A stretch of 64,000 nucleotides of DNA from Oscillospiraceae bacterium (GTDB lineage Bacteria; Bacillota; Clostridia; Oscillospirales; QAMX01), in NCBI GenBank assembly GCA_015067675.1, contig SVMB01000005.1:1-64000 (forward strand), given 5' to 3'. Made by a program: the position numbers and the translations under genes. Of the stretch, positions 26,261 through 32,982 are shown piece by piece. The stretch's first letter is position 1. Every line of letters begins with the position of its first letter. The notes beneath the pieces were generated by a model that did not search any database, was not told the DNA's origin, and worked only from the letters and a program-made list of their open reading frames with translations.

Positions 26261-27010
26261 TTACATATTCTGCAGCTCACGGCGCAGTGCCGCCGCCACA
26301 TCAGCCCACTTTCCGGTATCCTCAAAGCCCGGATAAGCGGCGATGGAGAAGTAGCCGCCAAAGCTTCTGGCCAGCGCCAGAGACATCAGCTCCCGGATAT
26401 CACCGGAGCCCTCGCCGGGGAGCTTGCCCTCACCGGTGGGCAGGCCGTCGTTTGCGCGGATCACAGCCACGGCGTTCTTGAGCTTGCTTGCGTAATAGCC
26501 CTTCCAGAAGGCACTTGAGCCGCGGCTGACGTGGTAGTACGGATCCAGAATCACGTTCACCTGCGCCGGAGCCAGCGCTTTCACGACCCGGGTGAGCCCG
26601 GCATCGTCGGCAAGGAAGGTGTCGGCCTTGCAGGCCAAAAGAATCTGCATACCGTAGCTCTGGGCATACGCGCAGGGACGGCGCAGACTCTCGATGTAGG
26701 CTGCTTCGTCGTCGGTTTTCGGCGAGGGCAGCTCCGCAGCCTCCACGCCGAGGAAGTGCGCGGCCTGGAACCACCGCCGGATCGCCTCGTCGTCGCACAG
26801 GCAGCAGGAGATTTTCGCGCTCACCGGCGCCACACCGGCGGCAATCAGCGCTGCACGGGCGTCCTCCACCTGATCGGGGGTCATGTCGGAGAGCTTCACG
26901 CCGTCGATGCAGCCGCCCAGCTCGAGATTGGTGATGTTCAGGCTCTTGCAGAGAGCCAGCTTCTCTGCCAGCGTGCAGGCGCAGGCAGGTTTGATGCTGT
27001 AACGATACAT
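26261..27010 (-). CDS. Sugar phosphate isomerase/epimerase-like TIM-barrel protein
   Basis: 249 residues. Xylose-isomerase-like (AP endonuclease 2) barrel: LNITNLELGGCIDG on strand 2, VNVILDPYYHVSRG with metal-type Asp/His, and a C-terminal FSIAAYPGF. The ATG at 27010 follows AAGGAGG, which overlaps the last codons of the AAC(3)-like gene, so translation is coupled. Members isomerise, epimerise or cleave sugars and polyols with a divalent metal. As third gene of an operon with a cyclase-family protein and an acyltransferase it probably handles a modified sugar; no specific role is assigned. Confidence 0.78.
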   Translation of the reverse strand: MYRYSIKPACACTLAEKLALCKSLNITNLELGGCIDGVKLSDMTPDQVEDARAALIAAGVAPVSAKISCCLCDDEAIRRWFQAAHFLGVEAAELPSPKTDDEAAYIESLRRPCAYAQSYGMQILLACKADTFLADDAGLTRVVKALAPAQVNVILDPYYHVSRGSSAFWKGYYASKLKNAVAVIRANDGLPTGEGKLPGEGSGDIRELMSLALARSFGGYFSIAAYPGFEDTGKWADVAAALRRELQNM

Positions 27011-27014
27011 GGCG

Positions 27015-27794
27015 TTAGTCCTCCTTCGGTACGTTGCCGCCGGAGCGTGCGGCGGTGCAGAACTTGCAGTGGGGATTGTCGCACAGGAAGAAGAAGGGAT
27101 CCTCCGCCACGTGCTTCATGCCCCAGTCAAACATGTCGCCGATGCCCATGCAGCGCACGACGGCGCTGCCCAGACGTGCTTCCTTCAGCAGACCCGCACG
27201 GCGCAGCACCGGCGTGGTGCCCTTGAAGTTGCGGTGTCCGGGAGGGAACTTCGTCAGGGTGAACTTCTCTTTTCCCGGCTGATAGGTGGGCGCGGGGATG
27301 TCCAGGGTGACGAGATAGGAGGAGTCCATGAACTCCTCGATGCAGTGCAGGGAGGTGTTGCGGTCCATGTCCACGCCGAGGAGGATGATCTTGCCGCCCA
27401 GATCGCGGATCTTGGTGTAGGGAGTACCCTCACCGCAGCCGGTGGGAGCATTTTCGTGGCCCTCGGTGATGAAGGCGGCGTGGCGGCCGCAGGCGGTGAC
27501 GGAATGCACCGGATGCAGGGAGCGCAGCACTCCCGCGCGGCGGCGGAAGGTCTCGGCGAGATAGCCCACGCCGGTGGGGGTGGTGTCGGCGTCGAAGGGA
27601 GCCGACCAGCCGGTGAGGGAGGACATGCAGAGGGTGCCGGTGGGACCCAGAGCCTCAAGGAAGGCATCGATGAGAGCGTCTGCGCCGCCCTCCACGCCGC
27701 CGATGGCGGTGTAGGCGGAATGCATGAGGATGACGTCGCCGGGCTTGACACCCAGCAGGTCAAGAGTCAGCAGAATGTCACGTTTTGTAACCAT
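27015..27794 (-). CDS. AAC(3)-family N-acyltransferase-like protein
   Basis: 259 residues from ATG 27794 (AAGGTGAT 3 bases ahead). It resembles aminoglycoside 3-N-acetyltransferases of the YokD type: GDVILMHSAYTAIGGVEGG near the start, the characteristic SLHPVHSV segment around residue 95, and a C-terminal FDWGMKHVAEDPFFF. The family transfers acetyl or other acyl groups from CoA to amino groups. Many members found in catabolic operons do not confer resistance. Its place between a cyclase-family and an isomerase-like gene argues for a metabolic acyltransferase or reverse reaction rather than antibiotic resistance. Two Cys pairs (CDNPHCKFC) lie near the C-terminus. Confidence 0.8.
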   Translation of the reverse strand: MVTKRDILLTLDLLGVKPGDVILMHSAYTAIGGVEGGADALIDAFLEALGPTGTLCMSSLTGWSAPFDADTTPTGVGYLAETFRRRAGVLRSLHPVHSVTACGRHAAFITEGHENAPTGCGEGTPYTKIRDLGGKIILLGVDMDRNTSLHCIEEFMDSSYLVTLDIPAPTYQPGKEKFTLTKFPPGHRNFKGTTPVLRRAGLLKEARLGSAVVRCMGIGDMFDWGMKHVAEDPFFFLCDNPHCKFCTAARSGGNVPKED

Positions 27795-27846
27795 ACTATC
27801 ACCTTTCGGATGAAATTTGATACGTGTTGATAAAAACCGCCGCCGG

Positions 27847-28524
27847 TCAGTCCCAGCGCAGCACGGCGCGGCAGGGAACGCAGGAGGTACCTTCAATTGC
27901 CGGGGCAAGGGCGGTGAGCCGGAGATTTTCGGCATCCGCAGGGACATCCTCGAGCCGCACCACGGGAGCCAGCATCAGGATATCGGCGGCGTAGAAGGAT
28001 TCAAAGAAGTTCTGGGGATCGTCGCGGTTTTCCCAGGCCGGGATGTCGGAGCCCAGAAGAAACGGGGCAAGGGCGATGATGCGCTCCATGGCTTCCCGGG
28101 TGAAGTAGGGTGCGGCGGAGATGTAGAAGGGTTCGTCCCAGTGCTTGCCCCAGCCGCAGGCCACAAGGATGGCAGCGCCCGCGGGGATCTCGCCTGCGTT
28201 GGCGATGGCCTGCTCAATAGCGGTCTGCGTTACAGGCGGCCTGGAGTCGCCGGGCACAGGTTCCGGCAGCCGCAGGATCACGCAGGGGAGATCCATGAGC
28301 TTTTCCACCGGCACGTCGATGAGCTGATAGGTATTGCCGTACCAGTGGGCAGGGGTTTCCAGATACGTACCGGTCTGGGAGTGGAGCCCCTCGAAGGATT
28401 CCATAAAGACCGGGTGCTCGACCCAGGCAGGCTGGGGGATATGGTGCAGATGGTAGGTGGGGAACGGCGGGGGAGAGCCCCACATGCCGTCGTGAACGCG
28501 TCCGGTGATGTCGCAAACCGGCAC
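27847..28524 (-). CDS. Cyclase family protein (kynurenine formamidase-like fold) with altered metal motif
   Basis: 225 residues. GTG 28524 is used as start because AAAGGGG stands 9 bases ahead and the next in-frame Met is far inside the fold. The cyclase hallmark HxGTHxDxPxH appears as HSQTGTYLETPAHW: both outer His residues are kept, but the central His is Tyr and the Asp is Glu. IPAGAAILVACGWGKHW and FLLGSDIPAWEN are further family segments. Relatives hydrolyse amides or lactams or catalyse cyclisation with Mn or Zn. First gene of the cyclase, acyltransferase, isomerase operon. A natural-product degradation role is inference. Confidence 0.8.
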   Translation of the reverse strand: MPVCDITGRVHDGMWGSPPPFPTYHLHHIPQPAWVEHPVFMESFEGLHSQTGTYLETPAHWYGNTYQLIDVPVEKLMDLPCVILRLPEPVPGDSRPPVTQTAIEQAIANAGEIPAGAAILVACGWGKHWDEPFYISAAPYFTREAMERIIALAPFLLGSDIPAWENRDDPQNFFESFYAADILMLAPVVRLEDVPADAENLRLTALAPAIEGTSCVPCRAVLRWD

Positions 28525-28659
28525 AAAAATGCACCCCTTTCGCGGTAAATGGAGTATTTAAAGATAGTATAACACAGGAAAAGGGCCTGTGCAAGACCGG
28601 ATATCCGGGATGCCTGCACGGGCAGTAAAAATTTTTTTGAGAAAATTTGATTTTGGGTA

Positions 28660-28688
28660 TTGACTTTTTGGAAGAGATCCTGTATAAT
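28660..28688 (+). promoter_or_regulatory. Promoter of tRNA-Leu
   Basis: TTGACT (28660-28665), 17-base spacer, TATAAT (28683-28688), with an AT-rich stretch just upstream as expected for stable RNA genes. Confidence 0.92.
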
Positions 28689-28725
28689 AACATCTGTCAG
28701 CGAGAGATCGCGACAAAGTGAATAT

Positions 28726-28812
28726 GCGGATATGGCGGAATTGGCAGACGCGTATGGTTCAGGTCCATATGAGGGCAACTTCATGGGGGTTCAAGTCCCT
28801 TTATCCGCACCA
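28726..28812 (+). tRNA. tRNA-Leu (anticodon CAG)
   Basis: 87 bases including an encoded CCA. Acceptor stem GCGGATA (28726-28732) pairs with TATCCGC (28802-28808). The anticodon arm TATGG-TTCAGGT-CCATA gives anticodon CAG. A long variable arm (GAGGGCAACTTC) marks a class II tRNA, and GGTTCAAGTCC is the T arm. It has its own promoter and terminator. Confidence 0.97.
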
Positions 28813-28813
28813 G

Positions 28814-28847
28814 AAAAGAGCTTATTGCATCAGCAATAAGCTCTTTT
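28814..28847 (+). terminator. Terminator of tRNA-Leu
   Basis: 15-bp stem 28814-28828 with 28833-28847, loop ATCA, ending in CTCTTTT. Confidence 0.9.
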
Positions 28848-28861
28848 CATCGTCATGAATC

Positions 28862-29230
28862 CCGTGCGGGATTCCGAAAGAATCTGCGGCGTCTTTGCTG
28901 CTGAAACCGCGGTTTGACACGAAAATTGTGTATCACTTTCGGCGGGAAGATTTTCATCCCGCGCCGGGGGTGGATACGGTCATGCTGGAATTTCGGCGAA
29001 AGGACAGGCCGGATGTGACGGCTGAGCAATGGGATCGCTACTGCACGTTTGTGCGGCATGGTCTGCAGTATGGACTCTTCGGAAGCAAAGCGCTGCTGAC
29101 AAAGCGGCAGATTGATACGGCATTGAGACTGGAGGGACTGCCCCGGCTGAAGCAGCCGGATGACATTCTGTATGTCCAGTGGCTGTGCCTTTTCCGATGT
29201 TGGCTGCGGTTTGGCTGCCGCAGGGAATAA
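28862..29230 (+). pseudogene. C-terminal remnant of an Erm-type 23S rRNA adenine methyltransferase
   Basis: The frame reads KESAASLLLKPRFDTK, then FRREDFHPAPGVDTVMLEF and ends TALRLEGLPRLKQP and a short tail. This matches the C-terminal part of the Erm/KsgA family, where helix-rich residues follow the FxPxPxVD motif. The N-terminal SAM-binding domain with GxGxG and the NLPY motif is absent: bases between the tRNA terminator and 28862 cannot encode it, and no ribosome binding site precedes the frame. I read it as a decayed gene; a functional small protein is unlikely. Its position right after a tRNA gene fits the remains of an integration event. Confidence 0.6.
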
Positions 29231-29261
29231 AGATACCGCGCTGTTCCTGATTCAATAAGAG

Positions 29262-29317
29262 AAGCCCCCTCTGTTTTGCCTTTCCTTGTACAGGTCAGGC
29301 AGGACGCAAGGGGGCTT
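29262..29317. terminator. Weak hairpin between Erm remnant and ABC operon
   Basis: AAGCCCCCT (29262-29270) pairs with AGGGGGCTT (29309-29317) around a long loop, followed by TTG on the plus strand. Possible terminator for the converging ABC operon; U-tract poor on the minus strand. Confidence 0.4.
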
Positions 29318-29335
29318 TTGTCGTTTAAGGGCTTT

Positions 29336-30094
29336 TCATCGGAAGAACAGTGCCTGCTCGCCTTGCTCATCCTGCGCGGTGTAACGACGGACGTGAAACA
29401 CCGCCTCCGGGATGCCGCTTGCTGCAAATGCCGCCGCCGTGCCGTCGAAGCATACCGTGCCTTTGTCCAGTACGATCACCCGACGGGCATAGCGTACCGC
29501 CGCCGATAAGTCGTGCAGCACCGCCAGCACGGTCTTTTGACCCTGCATCGCCGCCGCCAGCTCCAGATACCGGGCCTCGTTCTCGGCGTCCATGAACGCC
29601 GTCGATTCGTCCAGCAGTACCACCGGCGTGTCCTGCGCAAGCATCGCCGCAAAATGCGCCCGGCGCTGCTCGCCGCCGGAGAGCGTGTCCACGTACCGAT
29701 GGCGCAGCGGTTCCAGCGCGGTTTCATGAATGGCGGCCTCGATTTTGGCAAGATCCAGCGCGTCCGGGCGATCGTGACCGAAGGTGTGATACGGCCTGCG
29801 TCCAAAGCAGACCAGCTCCTCCACCGTGATGTGCGGCGCACGGGGCTGCTGCAGCATCACCGCAATCCGACGGGCACGCTCACGGCCGGAGAGCGTGGCC
29901 AGATCGATGCCGCCGGCGCAGATTGTGCCCTCAAAGGGAAGAATCCCTGCGATGCAGGACAGCAGCGTGGATTTTCCCGAGCCGTTGCGCCCGAGAATCG
30001 CCGTGAAAGAGCCTGCAGACAGGGTGAAGCGGATGTTTTCAAGCACCGCGTGGCGGCGGTAAGCCGCTTTTTTGATGTCAACCGAGAGCTCCAT
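29336..30094 (-). CDS. ABC transporter ATP-binding protein, iron/siderophore/cobalamin type
   Basis: 252 residues: Walker A GRNGSGKST, Q-loop region VMLQQPRAPH, signature LSGGEQRR, Walker B PVVLLDEST and H-loop VLHDLSAA. The pattern is that of FecE/FhuC/BtuD ATPases, which energise binding-protein-dependent uptake of ferric chelates, heme or cobamides. It starts 3 bases after the permease stop and is the last gene of the reductase-SBP-permease-ATPase operon. Confidence 0.92.
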   Translation of the reverse strand: MELSVDIKKAAYRRHAVLENIRFTLSAGSFTAILGRNGSGKSTLLSCIAGILPFEGTICAGGIDLATLSGRERARRIAVMLQQPRAPHITVEELVCFGRRPYHTFGHDRPDALDLAKIEAAIHETALEPLRHRYVDTLSGGEQRRAHFAAMLAQDTPVVLLDESTAFMDAENEARYLELAAAMQGQKTVLAVLHDLSAAVRYARRVIVLDKGTVCFDGTAAAFAASGIPEAVFHVRRYTAQDEQGEQALFFR

Positions 30095-30097
30095 TGC

Positions 30098-31069
30098 TTA
30101 CCCCTTTCTGCGGCGTATGAGCAGATACAGGAAAAATGGCCCACCGATAAAGGCCATCATGATGCCCACCGGGATCTCGGAAGGCGCGGCCAGTACACGG
30201 CCTGCCAGATCCGCAGCCACCGTGACGGCGGCGCCCAGCAGCATCGACGCGGGGATCAGCACCGATGTGCGCGTGCCGACGAGCCTGCGGGCGATGTGGG
30301 GCACGATCAGTCCCACGAAACCCAGGAGTCCCGAAAAGCTCACTGCGGCGGCGGCTGATGCCGACGCGCACAGGATGCACAGAAGTCGGATTCTGCCCAC
30401 CGGGACACCCAGTACCGCCGCTCCGCTGTCACCCAGACAGAGCAGATCAATCTGCCCCGCGGCAAGCAGTCCCGCACCGGCGCAGAGAAGAATCATCACC
30501 GCCGGCAGCCAGAGCTGACCAAACCCTACACCCCGCAGTCCGCCCACGGAAAAGGCGTTGTAGGCCGCCAGCAGGTCTGTGTCCACGTAGGTGAAGGAGG
30601 AGATCACGGCGTTCAGAATCGCCGTCACCGCGACACCGGCGAGAATCACCGACGAGCGCGAATTGTTCCCCGCAAGCGCCGTAATCAGCAGCGTCGTCAG
30701 ACAGGCGCCGACGAATGCCGCACCCGGCAGCAGCAGGGAGGCCGTCGGGACGAAGGTCAGGCACAGCACCACGGCCAGTCCCGCACCGGCGTTGACGCCG
30801 ATGATGTTGGGCGCTGCCAGATCGTTGTCTGTCACAGCTTGCAGCAGTACGCCCGAAAGGGCCAGTCCCGCACCGGCGACGATGCCCGCACAGACGCGGG
30901 GCAGCCGCACGGCCCAGAGAATCAGACTCTCCGTCTCGGCGCCGGGAGCGAACCGGAGCGCTGCGAGAAAGTGCGCCGTGCTCAGGTTCGCGCTGCCGCA
31001 GCGTACGCCGCAGTACAGCACGACCATCAGCGCCGCCGCAAGAAGCGGCAGCCGGTACTTATTCTTCAT
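30098..31069 (-). CDS. FecCD-family ABC transporter permease
   Basis: 323 residues from ATG 31069, which overlaps the end of the substrate-binding protein gene by 11 bases. Upstream in-frame codons would lie inside that gene. It has around nine to ten transmembrane segments and the FecCD signatures VRLPRVCAGIVAGAGLALSG near the start, DNDLAAPNIIGVNAGAG, and LLGFVGLIVPHIARRLVG near the C-terminus (the ATPase coupling region). It forms the membrane channel of the importer. Confidence 0.93.
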   Translation of the reverse strand: MKNKYRLPLLAAALMVVLYCGVRCGSANLSTAHFLAALRFAPGAETESLILWAVRLPRVCAGIVAGAGLALSGVLLQAVTDNDLAAPNIIGVNAGAGLAVVLCLTFVPTASLLLPGAAFVGACLTTLLITALAGNNSRSSVILAGVAVTAILNAVISSFTYVDTDLLAAYNAFSVGGLRGVGFGQLWLPAVMILLCAGAGLLAAGQIDLLCLGDSGAAVLGVPVGRIRLLCILCASASAAAAVSFSGLLGFVGLIVPHIARRLVGTRTSVLIPASMLLGAAVTVAADLAGRVLAAPSEIPVGIMMAFIGGPFFLYLLIRRRKG

Positions 31070-31994
31070 ATAAGATCTCCGCAAGCATCCGATAGGCCTC
31101 GGCCCATCTGGCGTTGGGCTTGTACTGGAACAGCTCCTTGGGGAGCCAGTGCACGCGGCCTTCCCGCACAGCACGCACACCCTGCCAGGCAGGGGTATCA
31201 AGCACCGCACCGAAGTTTGCCTTGGCCGCAGCCTCGTCTCCCATGGCGGTCACGAAGATGATCGCAGGATCCGCCGTCAGGATCTCCTCGATGCTCAGCC
31301 CGTCGATGAGAACCGGCGCGGCATCGGCGATGTTGACGCTTCCCAGTTCGTCGAGCATCACGCAGGCGAAATGCTCTGCGGCAGTTTTGGCCTTGGTGGA
31401 CTTTTCCGAGGAGCCGGCACGCACGAAGAGAATCTGCGGCTTTTCCCCTGTGCGGGGGATTTCGGCGAAGATCTGCCTGATCTGCTCCTGGACCTCGGTG
31501 CCGTGGAGCCGGTAGGCGTCGGCGTTTCCTGTGATGTCGGTGCAGATTTTGAGCACGCGCAGGTAATCGTCAAAGGATTCCACCCGAAGCTGTGCCGCGG
31601 GAATGCCTGCAGAGCGGAGCAGCTGCGCCGTCTGTGCCTGCGCCGGGATGTCCGACGAGACAATCACCAGATCGGGCTTTGCGGCGATGAGCAGCTCCGT
31701 GTTGATCGATTTCCCGGCGCCCTCGTCCACCAGAGTCACGCCGGGGTCAGCAAAGCCGCGCTCCACGGCTTCGCCCACCGTGACCGCGACCTCGCCGCCG
31801 GCGAGCTGCCAGATCTCGGCAAAGGAGGAGGTGAGCACGGCGACGGTTTCGGGAGGGGCTGCCAGCGTGACGGTGCTGCCGGCGTCGTCGGTGAAGGCGT
31901 ACCAGTCACCGGCGGGGCTGCCTGCTGCTGTGCAGGCACAGAGCAGGCACAGCAGCAGGGTCAGGATCAGCGTCAAAAGGGCAGGTTTTCTCAT
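31059..31994 (-). CDS. ABC transporter substrate-binding lipoprotein (iron/cobalamin type)
   Basis: 311 residues. N-terminal signal with lipobox (LLCAC; predicted lipid-modified Cys about residue 21), so it is an Lgt substrate on the outer face of the membrane. Two lobes typical of the BtuF/FhuD group: PPETVAVLTSSFAEIWQLA at the start and ELLIAAKPDLVIVSSDIPAQ in the first lobe, YKPNARWAEAYRML at the end. Its ATG overlaps the TGA of the siroheme reductase gene (ATGA at 31991-31994), so the two are coupled. Ligand unknown; iron chelate, cobamide or heme-like compounds are the family's usual cargo. Confidence 0.88.
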   Translation of the reverse strand: MRKPALLTLILTLLLCLLCACTAAGSPAGDWYAFTDDAGSTVTLAAPPETVAVLTSSFAEIWQLAGGEVAVTVGEAVERGFADPGVTLVDEGAGKSINTELLIAAKPDLVIVSSDIPAQAQTAQLLRSAGIPAAQLRVESFDDYLRVLKICTDITGNADAYRLHGTEVQEQIRQIFAEIPRTGEKPQILFVRAGSSEKSTKAKTAAEHFACVMLDELGSVNIADAAPVLIDGLSIEEILTADPAIIFVTAMGDEAAAKANFGAVLDTPAWQGVRAVREGRVHWLPKELFQYKPNARWAEAYRMLAEILYEE

Positions 31995-32908
31995 TTCTCC
32001 AGCAGGGCCTTTTCGACCTGCTCAAAGCCGATGCGGGCGATGGTGTCGGCGAAGCGCTCACCGGCGGTACCGTTGTCACGGTAGAAGTAGATGGCCTTTT
32101 CGATCACGTCGAGCACCTCTTCTTCGGTGGCGAAGATGCGGGAGAGGGGTGTACCGCGGCCGACCTTCTTGCCCCAGCGGCCGCCGAGGGTGACTTTGTA
32201 GCCAGACTCGGCCTCTTCCAGCGCACCGAAGGGACATTTGCCCCAGCAGCGGCCGCAGTTGTTGCAGTTTTCACCGTCCAGGGCGATTTTGCCGTCCCTG
32301 ACGGCGGCAGCCTTCATCGGGCAGGCCTTTTCCACCTGGCAGACCTTGCAGCCCCGGCACAGGTTCTCGTCAACGGCGACGATGCGCTGACCGATGATGC
32401 CGATGTCGTTGAGATCGGGCTTGACGCAGTTGTTGGGGCAGCCGCCGACGCCGATTTTGAACTTGTGGGGCAGCTTCATGTCGTGCAGACCGCGGTAGAA
32501 ACGCTCATGGATTTTCAGAGACAGGGAATAGGTGTCGATCAGGCCGAAGGTACAGGTGGTACCCTTGCAGGAGACGACGGGACGCACCTTCGGGCCGGTG
32601 CCGCCCACTTCAAGACCCTTTTCGGCCAGAAAGGCGATGAAAGCGTCGATGTTTGCATAGGGGATGGCCTGCACTTCCACGGTCATGCGGGTGGTCATGG
32701 CGATTTCGCCGCTGCCGAAGCGGCGGGCGGCCTCTGCGATGTGAATGCTTTCCTCGGCGGTGATCTTGCCGTTGCGGGTGATCACGCGGGCATTGAAGCA
32801 GTCGGGCGTGGTTTTGTCGCGCAGGAAGCCCAGACCCTTGACGCGGGCGATATCCTCGGCGGGGACGGTGGATGCCATGGGTTTGTCCTGAGAATAAACC
32901 AGTTTCAT
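31991..32908 (-). CDS. Siroheme and 4Fe-4S nitrite/sulfite reductase-like protein
   Basis: 305 residues from ATG 32908. An N-terminal ferredoxin-like half-domain (MTTRMTVEVQAIPYANID) precedes the siroheme/4Fe-4S ligands CKGTTC and GCPNNC, then a two-cluster ferredoxin insert (CRGCKVCQVEKACP, CNNCGRCWGKCP). This is the compact clostridial arrangement related to AsrC and dissimilatory sulfite reductases. The physiological substrate (sulfite, nitrite or another compound) cannot be told, and no AsrA/AsrB partner is present. It heads an operon with an iron/cobalamin-type importer, an unusual pairing. A leader element at 32919-32968 precedes it. Confidence 0.85.
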   Translation of the reverse strand: MKLVYSQDKPMASTVPAEDIARVKGLGFLRDKTTPDCFNARVITRNGKITAEESIHIAEAARRFGSGEIAMTTRMTVEVQAIPYANIDAFIAFLAEKGLEVGGTGPKVRPVVSCKGTTCTFGLIDTYSLSLKIHERFYRGLHDMKLPHKFKIGVGGCPNNCVKPDLNDIGIIGQRIVAVDENLCRGCKVCQVEKACPMKAAAVRDGKIALDGENCNNCGRCWGKCPFGALEEAESGYKVTLGGRWGKKVGRGTPLSRIFATEEEVLDVIEKAIYFYRDNGTAGERFADTIARIGFEQVEKALLEK

Positions 32909-32918
32909 TGTAAGTAAC

Positions 32919-32968
32919 CTTTCAGCCGCTGCACCGCAAATCGGGATGAAACGGCTGCCTTTCCTGAA
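32919..32968 (-). promoter_or_regulatory. Leader element copy A, upstream of the siroheme reductase gene
   Basis: On the minus strand: TTTTTCAGGAAAGGCAGCCG, then TTTCATCCCGATTTG, then GCAGCGGCTGAAAGG just before the start codon. CAGCCG can pair with CGGCTG, placing a hairpin immediately before the Shine-Dalgarno AAAGG. A second copy precedes the DUF4838 gene at 34977-35050. It matches no riboswitch that I recognise. Confidence 0.5.
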
Positions 32969-32982
32969 AAATGGATTTGTAT

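Noticed and set aside
27015-27794. Aminoglycoside resistance determinant
   Set aside because: Fold family is AAC(3)-like, but operon context is metabolic and many family members do not modify aminoglycosides; resistance cannot be claimed from sequence.
28726-29335. Intact integrated element at tRNA-Leu
   Set aside because: No integrase, no repeated tRNA 3' end within the window and only one decayed gene; at most a scar.
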